Assembly (NCBI GenBank): GCA_030142905.1
Contig: JASJOG010000201.1
Location: 236,001-300,000, forward strand
DNA from: Heliopora coerulea
Taxonomy: Eukaryota > Cnidaria > Anthozoa > Scleralcyonacea > Helioporidae
DNA length: 64,000 nt
Direction: 5' to 3'
The notes beneath the pieces are model-generated. The model worked only from the letters and a program-made list of their open reading frames with translations, made no database searches and was not told the DNA's origin. This document shows, piece after piece, positions 21,746 through 34,199 of this stretch. Positions within the stretch are counted from its first letter, which is position 1. The number at the start of each line of letters is the position of its first letter. The position numbers were made by a program, and so were the translations under genes.

Positions 21746-23572
21746 GTAAACTGTGGAATGGTGAGTCATTTATTTGAAAAACAAAGATTCAATGCAGGAA
21801 GTATCCATCAGATTTTTATTGGGGAAAAATAAAAGTGAAGCCCCTAGGAAGACTAAGTGTTGTAGAAGACACTTCATCCATATGTCCTTATATACAATAT
21901 GCAAACTAAGGGGCTTGTTTCATACCGTACAGCAGCCACGGGGGCCTTGAGACCAGTACTCCCTACTCGTAGTCCTCCTTCAGCTTTTATGCTGTTGGCT
22001 AAATTCTTATGTACAGGGACAAAAAATCCCTCCAGTGTATAATTATTATTCGACTGTCTCATACATTACAAGTGGAGACTTGAAAAGATCTTCTTCCTTC
22101 GATCTCTTGTTTGTAACTTGGGCACACCAGATTAAAATTCCTATATCTCGTTTTACGCTTTGCTTATGTTAGAGTTCAATTGTGACAAGCCATTGAAATA
22201 TATAGAAGATCAGCTCAGTGGCCCTTAAAACCATTAGCCATCTAATAATTCTAGGATTGCTCATAGTAAGGCAACCACTTCAAGCGTTTTTTCTTGCCAT
22301 AATGAAAGCTGAGATTGAACAAATGGCAGTCCAGATCAACAAGACCCAGCATCTTCTACCAACTAGTTTTTGACTTCAGAAGAAAATTTTTTCGTGCAAT
22401 CTAACCTGAGATTGCCAAAATACTCGGAGAATAAACAAAAGATTAACTCTAAATGCTTGCCTAACGTTAATCGTATTTTAAAGGACCGTGGAGCCAGAAC
22501 AGCTGTGTGATCATTTGTTTTGTTTTTCTTTATCCTTGGCCTTCCGACATCCAAGAGGGCAATATCAGATTGTGAAGTACATTACTGCCCTACTTGCAGC
22601 ACATCTTCATGCTATAAAACATATTTCATTACTTTTAAAGGCACAGTTTTACCGATTTCAATCAAGAGTATCACTTATTGTTCACTTTTGTGGTTTGAAT
22701 AGTTCTCAAAGAAACTAGTGTCGACTTGCCTTCTACAGAATTCTAACAGACTATACTCGATTGATTTCTTCCACCACAGTTGTGTGAAACGTAGATATTC
22801 TTATTTCAAGTAATTTGTATTTCTACGTACTCATTTCTTTAATCTGCTACGCTTTCGGCCAGTTCGCCCCGGACGTCTTCAGAGCATAACTGAAGATATT
22901 TGAAAAAGTCAGCATAGTTTGCTAACGACACATGCATTTGACACGTGATTACGTGAATACGTGATACTGGCTGTGATTGATTATTCGTGAAATGTTAATT
23001 TATTATTAGAATTTCATTTTAACCAGTAAAAAGCTATAGTGACTATGCATAACATATTTACGAGATTTATGATTTATGAAATACAGATGTCCAAACTTCA
23101 GTCGGTGGATAACAATTTTTGTGTTATAGTATAGTGTTTTAAAGCTTTTAATGAACTCGCGAAATCGAACTTGATAATTTAATAATTTGGAAACAAAAAT
23201 GAGAATCAAAGACGACTCGACTCAATCAGCCTTGTATTTGACAGAAAAATTAATGTATCTGATTACAGACTCAAAAATTGAAACGTATGAATCTTCTAAT
23301 AAACGCGTTTTGTTGACTTCCAATGGGTGGCACCAGCACATCCTTGACGCTGGGCGATAATAATTGCAACGATGGAACAAAACGAACACGTGCAGGGCAA
23401 CACCCGCCTTAAAGACTTTCATAATTTAGTGGGAAATAATTCAACAACTGACAAGTAACAGCATGTGATATGTAGAGACGGCTAGCTAAATCGATTACAG
23501 ATACTCAGGGTAGTTTCTCAGCTAGTATCTTACTCCAAGCTATAATAAAAGTGTTATTATTTCATCTTTTTG

Positions 23573-23673
23573 TTAACTCTTTGCCTGCGGCCACAACACC
23601 TTTGATGTGCAAAATCGTCTGGCGTTAGCCCGAGTAAAATCACAGAATTCTTATCCTCCTGCGAAAGAGTTAA
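23573..23673. mobile_element. MITE with TTAACTCTTT inverted termini, copy 1
   Basis: TTAACTCTTTGCCTGCGG at the left is mirrored by CTGCGAAAGAGTTAA at the right, enclosing about 70 bp. The TTAA at each tip could be target duplication. Confidence 0.65.
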
Positions 23674-23680
23674 TCTCTCT

Positions 23681-23781
23681 TTAACTCTTTCCCTGGTACA
23701 TAAAACTTTTATAAATTTTCTATGGCTAACTCCTGATAATTTTACTGATCAAAGGGAGTGCTCCCGCAGTGAAAGAGTTAA
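23681..23781. mobile_element. MITE with TTAACTCTTT inverted termini, copy 2
   Basis: A second unit of the same 101-bp length starts 8 bp after copy 1: TTAACTCTTTCCCTGG at the left and CCCGCAGTGAAAGAGTTAA at the right. A related left end occurs at 36428 (TTAACTCTTTGACCTG). Confidence 0.65.
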
Positions 23782-24566
23782 TGCTGATGATTTTGTTAGT
23801 CCACGAGATTTATGATCCTAAACTGTCGATTTTAATGTCTTGTAATTTGTAGTGCTTAAGCAAAACTATGACTATGTCCTATTATTTTTAATTCAGTGTT
23901 ACATTATACATAGCGTCAAATTTGATTTGATAATGACATTCAACCAACGTCGAAACGTTGGTTCCTATATTTGTAAATGAAATGAACTTCTTTAGTCTTT
24001 TACCCTCATAAAAAATTATTTAAATTACATAAGCGCCTATTTTATCGATATGTTCACCTTGGATCATATGCTTCGAGTCTACATGAGATCCCACCCTCAA
24101 ATTCAGAAAATAAAATAACTCTTCTGGGCATTTATCTCGAAATACTTTTTGAAGACATCACAATTTTGCGCCACCTAGAGCTGGCTCGCCACGACTTTGG
24201 CGCCCGGAGGCAATTGCCCACCTTGGCCCACTTCCTCATTGCGCCACTGCGTTTCTGACTGCAAGCTTTATATGATGAGAACGAAACCTCCGTGACAATA
24301 AAACTTTCCTAGCGGAAAACTTGATGCTGGCACTGAAAGTGGTTTGTTGCCAGTTTACACAGTTGTGGGTATTTTCTCCGAATGTAGACCTAAAACTGAA
24401 TGTTGCCACACGCCAGACTCCAAGTATTTTAGACAATCTTTCGACCCAAAATTGACGGGAAAGAAGAAAAAGCACAAAATTTTAACTGGACTCGTACAGG
24501 TTGTTCTCACCCTCATTTTAATGATAATCACCAATTACACATGATTCTTATTTTGATGGTTATTTG

Positions 24567-24692
24567 ATGATGGTAGCAGCAAGAGAAAGTCGGAAGATCC
24601 CTGGGATACCCCTACAGAAAAGAAACCAAGAGACGGCGACCAACTCGGTGGAGAAGAAGTTGAAAAGCCTCAGGACGATGATGATGGCCCTT
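24567..24692 (+). CDS. Charged linker exon D (acceptor damaged?)
   Basis: This encodes SSKRKSEDPWDTPTEKKPRD, then GDQLGGEEVEKPQDDDDGP, ending at a consensus donor gtaagt (24693). The composition is that of a disordered linker with a possible basic nuclear-localisation-like patch. For phase 1-1, matching the other linker exons, the exon must begin at 24567, where the preceding dinucleotide is TG instead of AG. The nearest true AGs (24575-24576, 24578-24579) change phase. It is therefore either a decayed exon, spliced by a non-canonical site, or used in a different frame. Confidence 0.4.
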
Positions 24693-25099
24693 GTAAGTTG
24701 ACCTCTGCCTGCAAGATTACCTGAGGAAAGTCGAACTCAAACCATGAAAAGATCAGAAGCGTGACATGTTGCAGTTTATACGATGTAAATCTAAACCTAT
24801 TCTCAATCATCTTCCGAAGGGATTTAAGCAGAAAATTGAAGTCCTCATATGGCACATCAGTGTCAAAGTACAATTTGTGAAACCTAAACCTGATGGCGAT
24901 GATTTGACCCCGAAACACGTTTCCAAAGTCTCTGCATGAAAATGGTCAATAGTCGAGAAGTTGAAAGTCAACAACAAGAAGTCAAGCAAAAAGTCATTTA
25001 ATCGCTACTTGTCTATCAGAAAGATGGAAGTGACTAGGCGTTAAATTAAATACTTCATCTTGATATTAAGTATGGCTAAGTATACCCTGCTAAACGGTT

Positions 25100-27365
25100 C
25101 GAGTTACATTTCATTACCGTAGACGTTGCGCAACCAAAAGCCACAATTACCAATAAGAATTCTGACAATAAGTGTTTAGGTTTTATGTGGTCGGTCCTTG
25201 CGGCTATTCATCCTCTTCAGCAACGTAATAATTGTAGAAGACTCCACCGTTATCAGAATTTTCAGGGCAAATCTTGAATAAATTTTGATGGAACTGAGTT
25301 TCCTGTGATGAAGGAAAAAGTTGGCAACTTCGAGGGATAAAACAACACTGCTGTCAACATCTATGGCTTTCAAACAGTAGTTTTTGCAACCTATATAAGT
25401 GAAGAACGATTTAAGACTCCCGTAAATTTGCTGCTGTAATGTTTACATCAGTTTATTCGAGAAGACCTTCAACAAAACCATGCACCTCACCGCTCTTAAC
25501 ATGGTCCACAGTGTATCGAGCTCTCGAACGAGGACAATGCCGAGCTTTATTTCAAGGATTACCATAAACAATTAAAGTAGCTTTCGTTATTTTTATTGAT
25601 TTCAAGAGTTTAACAACCAAGATCCACACAGTCAAGCGGAATCCTGAAAAGGCCGGCGCCCCTTATACTTATGCTGAATCCAGCAACCACAATGCCTTTC
25701 AAAATCTTGTTTGTAATGTTAATGGGAGCAATTGAGAAGACTGCAAAGTGTTCTGGTAGTTAAACTCAGCTGACGCTATAAGGGGAACTGGCTAGTCTTC
25801 TATCCCGAGTGATATCAGCACCATCAACCATGTGGAATTTCTTACATGGTTGTTTCTGAAGTAGAACGACACTGTAAAGCTTTGGTGGTTTATCTTGGTG
25901 AAGATGCTGTTGACAAGTTTCTCGAGTGCTTGGAAACAAAACTAGAATATATTCCAGAGAAACTTCATTTCGGTAAGCCCATGGGAATTCGAAGTCACCA
26001 AGAGAAATTATTTCAAGACAATGACAACTGTCATCTTTGAGCTCGGCCCCGATCGTGTTCGAGAATTTTGTCATCTCATTGAACAGTTCCGTGAAGCAGG
26101 GCATAATAAATGCTACTTGAAATAAAAATTTGCTGGACTAACACCAGGGATCTTACATAATCTACGTGGCTATGACTCTTACTTAATCATGCAATGCATT
26201 GGAAAACTAAACAACAAGAAAATTAATCCTATCCCGAAGAACACGAAAAGGTACATTCCTTTCTCTATCGATAATCTGGACTTTATTGACTCTCTACGAT
26301 TTATGAACCCATCATTGGATGAGCTTGTGTCAAACCTTTCAAAGAACGGCGCTGACATGTTCTCCATTCTAAAAAAGCACATCGAAGACGACAAGGATAT
26401 CGCTGCTGTTACGAAAGGATATCTATCCATACGATTATATGAATTGCTAGGAGAAGTTTAAGGATAAATGTCTACTACCTAAAAAATCGTATTACAACTT
26501 ATTAAATGATAAACATATTGCTGATACTGACCATGATCGTGCAGCACGCGTCTTTGAATTTCCCAACTGTCAGAATATTCAATACAGTGATTAGCATAAT
26601 TTATACCTCCTCTCTGACATTCTTTGTCTGGGTGATGTATTCGAAAACTCCCAAAACGTCTGTCTGAAAGCATACAACTTGGATTACTGTCAAAGCCCTG
26701 GTTTGGCTTGGTAAGCTTGTTTAAAAATGACTAACGTTGAACTTGAACTCTTAACCAACCCAGATATGTACTTGACTATTGAAGAAGGGCTTCGTGGTGA
26801 AATATCTGATTTGCAACTGTTTCAGCAAAACCAACAACCTGTAAGTTCCAGACTACGGTCCTAAGCAAGAAACGTCCGACATGATTTATCTCGACGTAAA
26901 TAATTTATATGCCTGAGGTATGTCACAACCTCTCTTAACTGGGGAATTCGACAGCCAGACCGTCCAAGAAATTGCTTCAGTCGACATCCCAGAAATTCCA
27001 GACGACGACGAACAAGGCTGTATTTTAGGAACCGTTCTCCGCTTTTCCACAGAATTATATAAGCTCCATTATGACTATATCTTTTAGCTCCAGAGAAAAT
27101 GAAGATTATACCAGAAATTAAATCACCCTACTGCCAGCAGTTCATTAAAGACTTAAATCTTGGTAGTGCCGCGGTACCCGAGTTAGATCCTAATTTTCAA
27201 GATAAGAGCAACTATGTCGTACACTATCGCAACCTAGAGCTGTACTTAGTACTGGGAATAGCCGCCGTTAACGCAGTTTTCCTGCACTCGTGTAGACGAA
27301 TGAAAAAGGAACTTTTCAAAAATGTTTATGTCACAGTATGGTGTCCAACGCGATATTTACAATAG
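25100..27365 (+). pseudogene. Polinton/Maverick family B DNA polymerase, broken
   Basis: Plus-strand translation across frames gives the protein-primed polymerase blocks of Polintons in order. They are an N-terminal MWSVLAAIHP block near 25185; the exonuclease region with VAFVIFIDFKSL near 25585; a VVYLGEDAVDKFLECLE block near 25890; HNLRGYDSYLIMQCIG near 26160; FIDSLRFMNPSLDEL near 26285; and LTNPDMYLTIEEG near 26755. Motif A follows near 26885 (YLDVNNLYA, after which the Trp codon reads TGA), then VHYRNLELYLVLG near 27220. At least eight frameshifts or stops are present. It lies in the same orientation as the host exons, inside an intron. Other Polinton genes (integrase, ATPase, protease, capsid) were not seen. 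Annotated as a dead fragment only. Confidence 0.85.
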
Positions 27366-29797
27366 CGGACCGACGTATCAATTTTGTGTCGCTTTTGCCT
27401 GTTTTAATTTTTGCCTAATGTCGTATCTTCAGGTCAACCTCACTCTGCCGAATATTCAAACTGACTACGCGAGGTAGCTTTACATTGTCAGGTTACGCTC
27501 ACCCCCGATTTCAAAGGCGATTCTTACTCGTTTTGACAGAGAATGAAGACGGAGAAAATCTTAAAAATTTTGGGTTTGACTAAGCCGGGCCTGTGTTAGG
27601 TGAGACAACTTGGCTGCCCAAGTAGGCTGTTATTGTTTTCAAGTCGTGTATCCGTATTCGCGTGGACGGGCTAAAACGATTCGAAAATGCTATAATAAAG
27701 CCGGAAGTATTTTTGAGAACATAGAAAAAAAATTTGCGCTTTCAAACAAAAAGGGATCTGGATACGTGTGGAGAGGGCATTAATGGATGCTTGAGCTGAT
27801 ACAGACACGTCGCCTTTTTTATTTGTACATTTAAATCTTGAGCTGATGCAGACACTACATATCTTTGACTTGTATTTAACTTCTGTTTTTAGAAATCAGT
27901 TAAAATTTGTTTGAGCTGTCCCAATCAAATCACTACTTCGACAGAAATTTGAGATGAACATTTTCAACGTGACCAAATCAGAGGGTGAGCCTAGCAGACA
28001 CATTTACATGCTGCAATAGCCCTATCGCCAGCGTTACCCTGGTAAACTTTGAGGGGAAATTTAGTCCCCTGGTTACCTTGCTTCTTATGTATATGAAACA
28101 TAAGTGGGAAATAGACTAGGGTATTGCATCTATTTCGCGTAACACTGCTAGAGTAACACTACTCCCACGTAAAGCGGTCCAAAGTTGGTTATGACTCATT
28201 CTCAGTTAGTATTCGTAATCCTGCTTTTAAACAAACTCTCGTTAAAGGTAAAATGAATGTGCTTTGTCAGCTTTTGTAACTCTTTGACGTTGACTTGCTA
28301 AACAAGTCCAAATATTCCCTATATTTACCCATATAATGAACGTCTAAACCAACAACGTCGTTGAGAACAATAGTTAAAACCTTGTCACAGCATTCAGGAT
28401 CAGCAAGTTAGCCATAGGCTGCGATCGATTCCTTGCTTGCCTTAAACTAAAGCCGTTCTTGTTCAGAAATCTACAGATGGTCCTTCAATGAACCACATTC
28501 GCATTTCGGAATTTAGATTCCTCACCAAAAAATTTCCATCCATTCTGGAAAGTTCTAATCTACATCCTTTCTCTCTTCCTCTTGTTCAACAACTCGTGCA
28601 GACCAATCTCTTGATTGTTTCCGGGAAGTTTCCCTTAAATTGCGTTGCTTATGTGCCATTGATTTAGAAACTCAACGTTGTCTGACGATTTCATTATAAC
28701 TTGGACTTGTGATGTGGTTTCGGTAAAGCACTAGCACATTGAATCAATGCTGTTTAAAAGCTGTGAAAAGGTTCGTTTTGGTGACAGCTAGCATTACTCT
28801 CAAAAGAATTTCGTGGAGTTCAGCATGTTATTTTTTGATCATCAGATACACCAATGGAAATTAACCGTCGTGACCAAGTGTATAAAGAAAGCAAATAGTC
28901 CATGAAACTCTCTTAGCAATTACGAAACTTAAGGCACATACATGTGGACAATCTCTATGTAATTTTTTGTTTATTTTTAAGATTTTTTACGCTCATTTAA
29001 GGATGGCAGATTCACTTGTGACGTTCCATAATTGTGGCCAAAAATATTGGGACCACTCTTAAAAATGAATACGTTTTCCATTTATTCCCTTAAATTTTTT
29101 TTTTTACTGTAAATATCAATGCCCAGCAGAAAATACGTGATAAGGTATTCTATGCTGGGCATTGATGTAATACTAAGATCGTGTTTTCCGTTTGGTGAAT
29201 CGATTACCGTACCCCCTTCCTGTTGTAAGTATTCGGTCGATTCTTCTCCTCACTTGTGATACAGGTGGGGCGAAGCAACACTTTAGGTTATGCAAGAATG
29301 GTGTCTCTAGGGACGCAATTAGAGAGGGGTTGGAGATTGTGACCCCTAACCTCTTTGTGAGAAATCCGATGTGTGCCTTTTAAGCGATAGCTTTTCTCCT
29401 TCGATTCCAAAAGCCTTGGAGATCTACTTCACTTGAAATGATCAAAATCGCCCCGACAATGCTTTGATTCTACCGTCCGACCCCAGCCCTTCGAAATTGG
29501 TATTGTGCCCCTGCGTCTCGGAATGTCTTATGCCACGTTTGTTTATAGTATGGCGAGATCGTTGAGAAGCGGTGTGTCTTCATCGAATTCAGATTACGGC
29601 TGGCTGAAGGTTAGCCAATACAAATACTATCCACGGTCATGTCGGTTATATCCAACAGGAATTCATAAGTGCTTCTACGAAGCAACTGTGACACTAATAT
29701 GATATGAGCAATGCAGTCACTACTTTCAGTTTAGCTGGAAGTTGTATACATAGAAAAGTTTTTTATGTTTTAAAGTTATTATTTTATCGTTTTGTAG
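27366..29797 (+). other. Intron, mostly featureless
   Basis: It follows the Polinton fragment and contains the 29116-29166 hairpin. Frames at 29192 and 29505 lack motifs. Confidence 0.4.
29116..29166. repeat. 51-bp hairpin (21-bp arms)
   Basis: TCAATGCCCAGCAGAAAATAC is matched in reverse complement by GTATTCTATGCTGGGCATTGA with two or three mismatches, separated by a 9-base loop. It may be a tiny MITE or a structured transcript element in the intron. Confidence 0.7.
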
Positions 29798-29842
29798 AAG
29801 AAAGACCGTTGGATACAAACGTATGTGATGGAACTGATAAAG
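29798..29842 (+). CDS. Short linker exon E (45 nt, phase 1-1)
   Basis: Flanked by a pyrimidine-rich acceptor (TCGTTTTGTAG) and a consensus donor (gtgaga). It encodes ERPLDTNVCDGTDK in the phase shared by exons A, H and I. There is no domain; evidence is splice signals plus phase. Confidence 0.45.
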
Positions 29843-30131
29843 GTGAGACTAGCTCCCATACTAGTTGACCTACGGTAATTGTTTGTCGTGAGAGTCTGCA
29901 GCCTTTTTATAACACTAGTCACTAGACTGCAAAATAATATTTAAGATGGAGATGGTCCAGCAGGCGGACGGCTCTTGTCAAATTTTCAAGAATCACTTAC
30001 GAAGATATACCTCCAGATTTTAGTGGTTTTCATTAATTACTTCCTCAAAGTTGAATACTGGTATAAATCAGTTTGGCATATTCTCATCTAAGTAAAAGTT
30101 GGTCGTTTGCAACGTTAAGTCATTCTTTTAG

Positions 30132-30158
30132 GTCTTCTGCTGCCACGTATGGGTGATT
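30132..30158 (+). CDS. Candidate microexon F (27 nt, phase 1-1)
   Basis: The acceptor CATTCTTTTAG and donor gtaaga bound 27 nt that encode LLLPRMGD and keep the reading frame. The signals are good, but a segment this short can occur by chance. Confidence 0.3.
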
Positions 30159-30898
30159 GTAAGATTGGTATGTAAGTATTTTGTGCATTATACTGGTCTG
30201 ACTCAATGATAGATGGTGTAAGAATGAAAATATTACTAACAAACGTTTGAAAAGATATGACCTAAAAATGAACGTACTTGCCGCCAATATTGTGGAAACT
30301 CATCAAAAGCAACAGGTTGACACCAAATGATGTAAACGTATTATTATAAAATATACCATGTCTTGAAGCAAATGAGCGATTAGATACACCCGCTGCCGAG
30401 GAAATATTATTTAATTTTTTTCCCGAGGAAACTGGGAAATTAAATCACTAATTCCTCAAAATCACAGAATAACTTTTTAGTAATATAATTACCTAGGAAA
30501 ATTTTGAGAAGTCTTAGCTGGAAAGGGAGGGCAAGGGTTCATGCATGCGACTTCCTTCCACAGCCTGTGCCTCAAAGAGTAAAGAGCCTTCGTTTTGTAA
30601 CTTTCCATGGTGTTATTCATGAGTAAAATTTAGTTAAAGGCATACGACTTATTTGCCTCATAAATTTCTCTCATGTCATTTATGAAGAAAATTTGGTAAG
30701 CAGAAGTGAAATTTACTTTTTCCTTGGGCGATGAGGAAAATTTGTGTTTAAACGTCCTCCAAAACAACGTAATGAAATGTGGTCGGGGTTTTATATTTTA
30801 AGAATATTCAAACAATGAAAAAATATCAACTATTATATCAATGTTGTAAGTGTTGAGTTAATAAAACTGATGGTCAGACTTCAAAAGTGTCGATTAAG

Positions 30899-30934
30899 GC
30901 GGTGATGAGAACGAAGAACCAGGCAAAGATGACG
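30899..30934 (+). CDS. Candidate linker exon G (acidic)
   Basis: In the common phase the segment encodes GDENEEPGKDD, resembling the other acidic linkers. The acceptor GATTAAG is adequate. The in-phase donor gttcgg is weak, and the nearby gtgatt would shift phase. Listed as a candidate only. Confidence 0.28.
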
Positions 30935-32540
30935 GTTCGGTGATTTCTGTGCTCTTATTTTCTGCACGTATTTTGTGCGCTTAATAGCCAAGGAGTTGTG
31001 GAGAATTGTGTGCGCCTATTTAAGTCAAAAGAATCTATTAGTTCTTGATACTCTGCATTTATGACTTACAAAGTAATTTACTACCTCGACTTTTATGAGC
31101 GATCACTTTTAACTGCTTTCCTTTGAAGTTTGTCTAGGTAGTGGACGTTTGTCTTTGTCTGTGTTCAAATTATTATGACCGAGCACACTCACCATCTTTT
31201 GCACTATAGCAGTTGGGTTACCTTGTCCAACCTCTACATGTGCTGTCGCGAGTAAATTTTTTTGACGGGTTTAATCCCCGTATTCAATTTTTCCTGAGTC
31301 CGTTTCTCCGGTTTCTTTGTTGGGGAAGTTACAAAGAAATCAAAATATAATGGGAGTAATGTAAATTACGGTTCGTACAGGTAAGGAACCGTGACGTATC
31401 ATGCGTCAACGGGATTTCGCCTTTGAGATGTTGCGAGATATATACTAAATTACTAACAGTTCTTTGACAAAGTCTTACACAAGGTAGGCAACATGTTGTG
31501 GTACCTTTATTTGTATAACGTATATGTTTTCCATACGAATTTAGCCTTAAAGTAATTTTGTGGTCATATAGAGTAGTATGCTGTGGCCTTTTAAACTGTC
31601 AAACATTATTATAGTTGGTTAGCGGAAGCCTCGAGATATTCTCAGTGTTCTGTCGCAACATTCCTCGTGTTGTTAACACCGACGTAGTGCAGGATATGCA
31701 AATCAGCATTTTAGGCAAAATCGATGCTCAAGGCCAATCATGTTACAAAGTTTCAATCATATCACTGATGTAGTTCGGCGAGTTAGACAAAAAACTACAA
31801 AGTAAATGCCACTGTACCAATGGCAATTTCTGCTAAAAAAATCAAATAATAAGTGTAGCCAATCAGAGACCCTCAGGCAAATCACAGTTTGGGCAAAACT
31901 TAGGCAAAACTTTGGCAAACCAGTCACCGCCCATGATAAAGGCACTCGAAGGAATTCAGCCACTCACAAGGATTGTTGCAAGCACCAACTTGGGCACAAT
32001 AGTTTGCATGTGAATAATCTAACACCAATGACGGCCTGACCGCCTGAGAGAGGAGAAGCCGATGAAAATATGATTGAACTTCAATTCGATGTTTGTTGAT
32101 CTTACCGCAAATGATTCGCTAATTCAATGCACGCAAATGCTTCTTGGATAGACAGTGGAATAGCAGATACGGATATTTTGACGACGACGAGTCGAGCATG
32201 CCATTTTGCAAATCAAAATCGCTTTTATCGGTCGTAAGTTACCCTAGGCAGCTGCCTTATTTGCCTAATCCTAAATCCGCCTCTGATCTCATTATTTATA
32301 CTTGAAGCGCTTGCATGTACTTTAAAAGCAAAGAACTCCGTGATCATAATACGTGAAGATGTTTTGAATAAAAATCAGTGGAAGTGATTGTGCTGCTACA
32401 AAGGTGTGTAGACCATGTTTAGCTGTAATTAGTATCCAGGAAGTCTGTGTACCAGAATCTCCATCGCACATTGACACCTAAATTAAAGAGACACAACAAT
32501 TTCCCGAAGGTGTCCACTTAATACAGGTTTGACTGTTTTA
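30935..32540 (+). other. Intron, no feature recognised
   Basis: AT-rich sequence without gene-like frames or clear repeats. Confidence 0.4.
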
Positions 32541-32784
32541 GGATTATGGAATATTCAGCTTCCATGATTCCTATAAAATGTCAGAGCAGTGTGGTGATAT
32601 CCTTTGCTTTGCATTCATAATGTGTTTTCCATGCGTAAATGACGACTGAGATTTAAGAAATACCAAAAGGATTCCCGTGTTTTTATACTGTGATGCTAAC
32701 ACGCGAGATGTTGCGAGACTTGAGAAAAGCGTAAAAAGACATCAGCCACTTGGTGAGAGTTTTTACCTTTTCCGAAGTCAAGCA

Positions 32785-33180
32785 ACATCCCAAGTGTTTG
32801 GTTACCAGTATCCAAACACGGGAATCCACTAGATATTTCTTTTGTAAAATAACGGCAGATGAAAAGCAGTTAACTTAAAAAACACAATGATGAAATAAGC
32901 AACTCGAACGAAAATCATCAACTGCCAATCAAAGCCAAGCTTATGAACATCGAACCCATCAACAAAGCGAAGCCATTTCAGCGCAGTAACAAAGAGGAAA
33001 AACCAGGGTGTTTTGTAAAAGCCGTTACATGTATCTTTTATAAAATAATGAGACTAAACGGGCAAAAAAATTTTCAGTACACTTTAGGCAGGAAATTTTC
33101 CGTGTTTAGATATTCTTATCCAAACACCGGTATTAACCAATCAGAGCTCACGAACCAGTCCCCGTTATTTTATAAATACA
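32785..33180. mobile_element. MITE-like repeat with paired GTGTTTGG hairpins
   Basis: The left hairpin is AAGTGTTTGGTTACCAGTAT, then CCAAACACGG (about 32793-32824). A reversed related hairpin lies at 33099-33131. AAAATAACGG occurs at about 32848 and its complement at about 33166. The symmetric arrangement suggests a foldback element of about 380 bp; the exact ends were not found. Confidence 0.45.
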
Positions 33181-34199
33181 GATCTCACACGTTCAATACT
33201 ACTGTTTGTACATACATTTAAAAACATTTGCTGCATTTTCAGTCCAACAGTAACCGCAAAACCTATTTTTTGTCATAATGCAGTCAAAACGTTGTAAAAC
33301 GGGTACGTAGATGTTAAGACCTGTATCGGCTTTGCTAACCAAGACTGTTTTTATCCGCCACACTTTTCGTGGTGGATAAAATGGATGGACGGTATACGCG
33401 TAAGCCGCTGAAACATAGCACTCAGTCACAGTTCTCACTGACATTTCTCACCATGCTTAACGCAAATTTACGTCGCCTTTTCGCTCACGTTTAAAATTTA
33501 AAGGTGCATAAGGTTTATCAAGCTTATTTCTTGTGTTCACTTGGATTATCGTAGCTTCCGAGGCCTGATATACCAAATTTTCAACATTTGTCCCTTAGCC
33601 TGAATAAATGTCATTGGTAAATTCAATGTTTACATAGCGGTGGGAATGAGAAATGTCCTAAAAACTGGAAAGGTAGAAGTCAATGTACCAGTTTCTCTAT
33701 CTCCTCTCCAATACTCTTTCTGTCATACTCTCCATAAATCAATTATGAATTACGCATGACCAGTAATTGGTAGATTAAAAGAGAAATGGAATAAATTAAC
33801 GTCCGCACATTTCTATTCTACGTATGTAATTGTAGTAGGTCGATAAAAAAACGACCGGCAAAATGACGGAGAACAAAATTCATTGAAAAAGAGAGGATTA
33901 CGACCGTCTACAGTGAACTCTTTATTTCAGACAATCGTGGCCAATAATCACTGGGAAAGCATTGAAAATGACGTCCTACTAACCATACAAAAGATGCAAG
34001 AGGGAAAATCCCTCGACCCTTCCCCTATTCTCCCTCCATCAATGTAGCTTCATTTCCCCGTATAAGATGATGCTGGCTGTTTCGTACGCAAAGCGAAAAA
34101 TTGACAAACACTCGCAACATTGAATGAAGAAGTGGGGGTGTGTGCCAAAAGTGCGTTCATTTTATAGTGTTGTCCCAGAACTTTTATCCAGGATTGTAG
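33181..34199 (+). other. No gene recognised
   Basis: A CACGTTCAATAC stretch near 33187 resembles 46331 in the right duplication copy, hinting that the duplication once extended here. Confidence 0.35.

Larger units (their letters stand above)
21746..24566 (+). other. Intron with MITEs
   Basis: Besides the two TTAACTCTTT MITEs, it holds a perfect short hairpin at 23943-23965 (AACCAACGT against ACGTTGGTT) and a CTGAAGACGTCC / GGCCGAAAGC stretch near 22855-22890 resembling retroelement tails. No coding exon was recognised. Confidence 0.4.

Noticed and set aside
22841..22912. Hammerhead-like CTGAAGA ... CGAAAGC on the minus strand
   Set aside because: Stem III cannot close to leave a U-H cleavage site and stem II is only about three pairs; probably a retroelement tail.
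29947..30008. Candidate exon encoding DGDGPAGGR after a TTTAAG acceptor
   Set aside because: No donor in usable phase before stops or low-quality sequence; could be a dead linker exon but unsupported.
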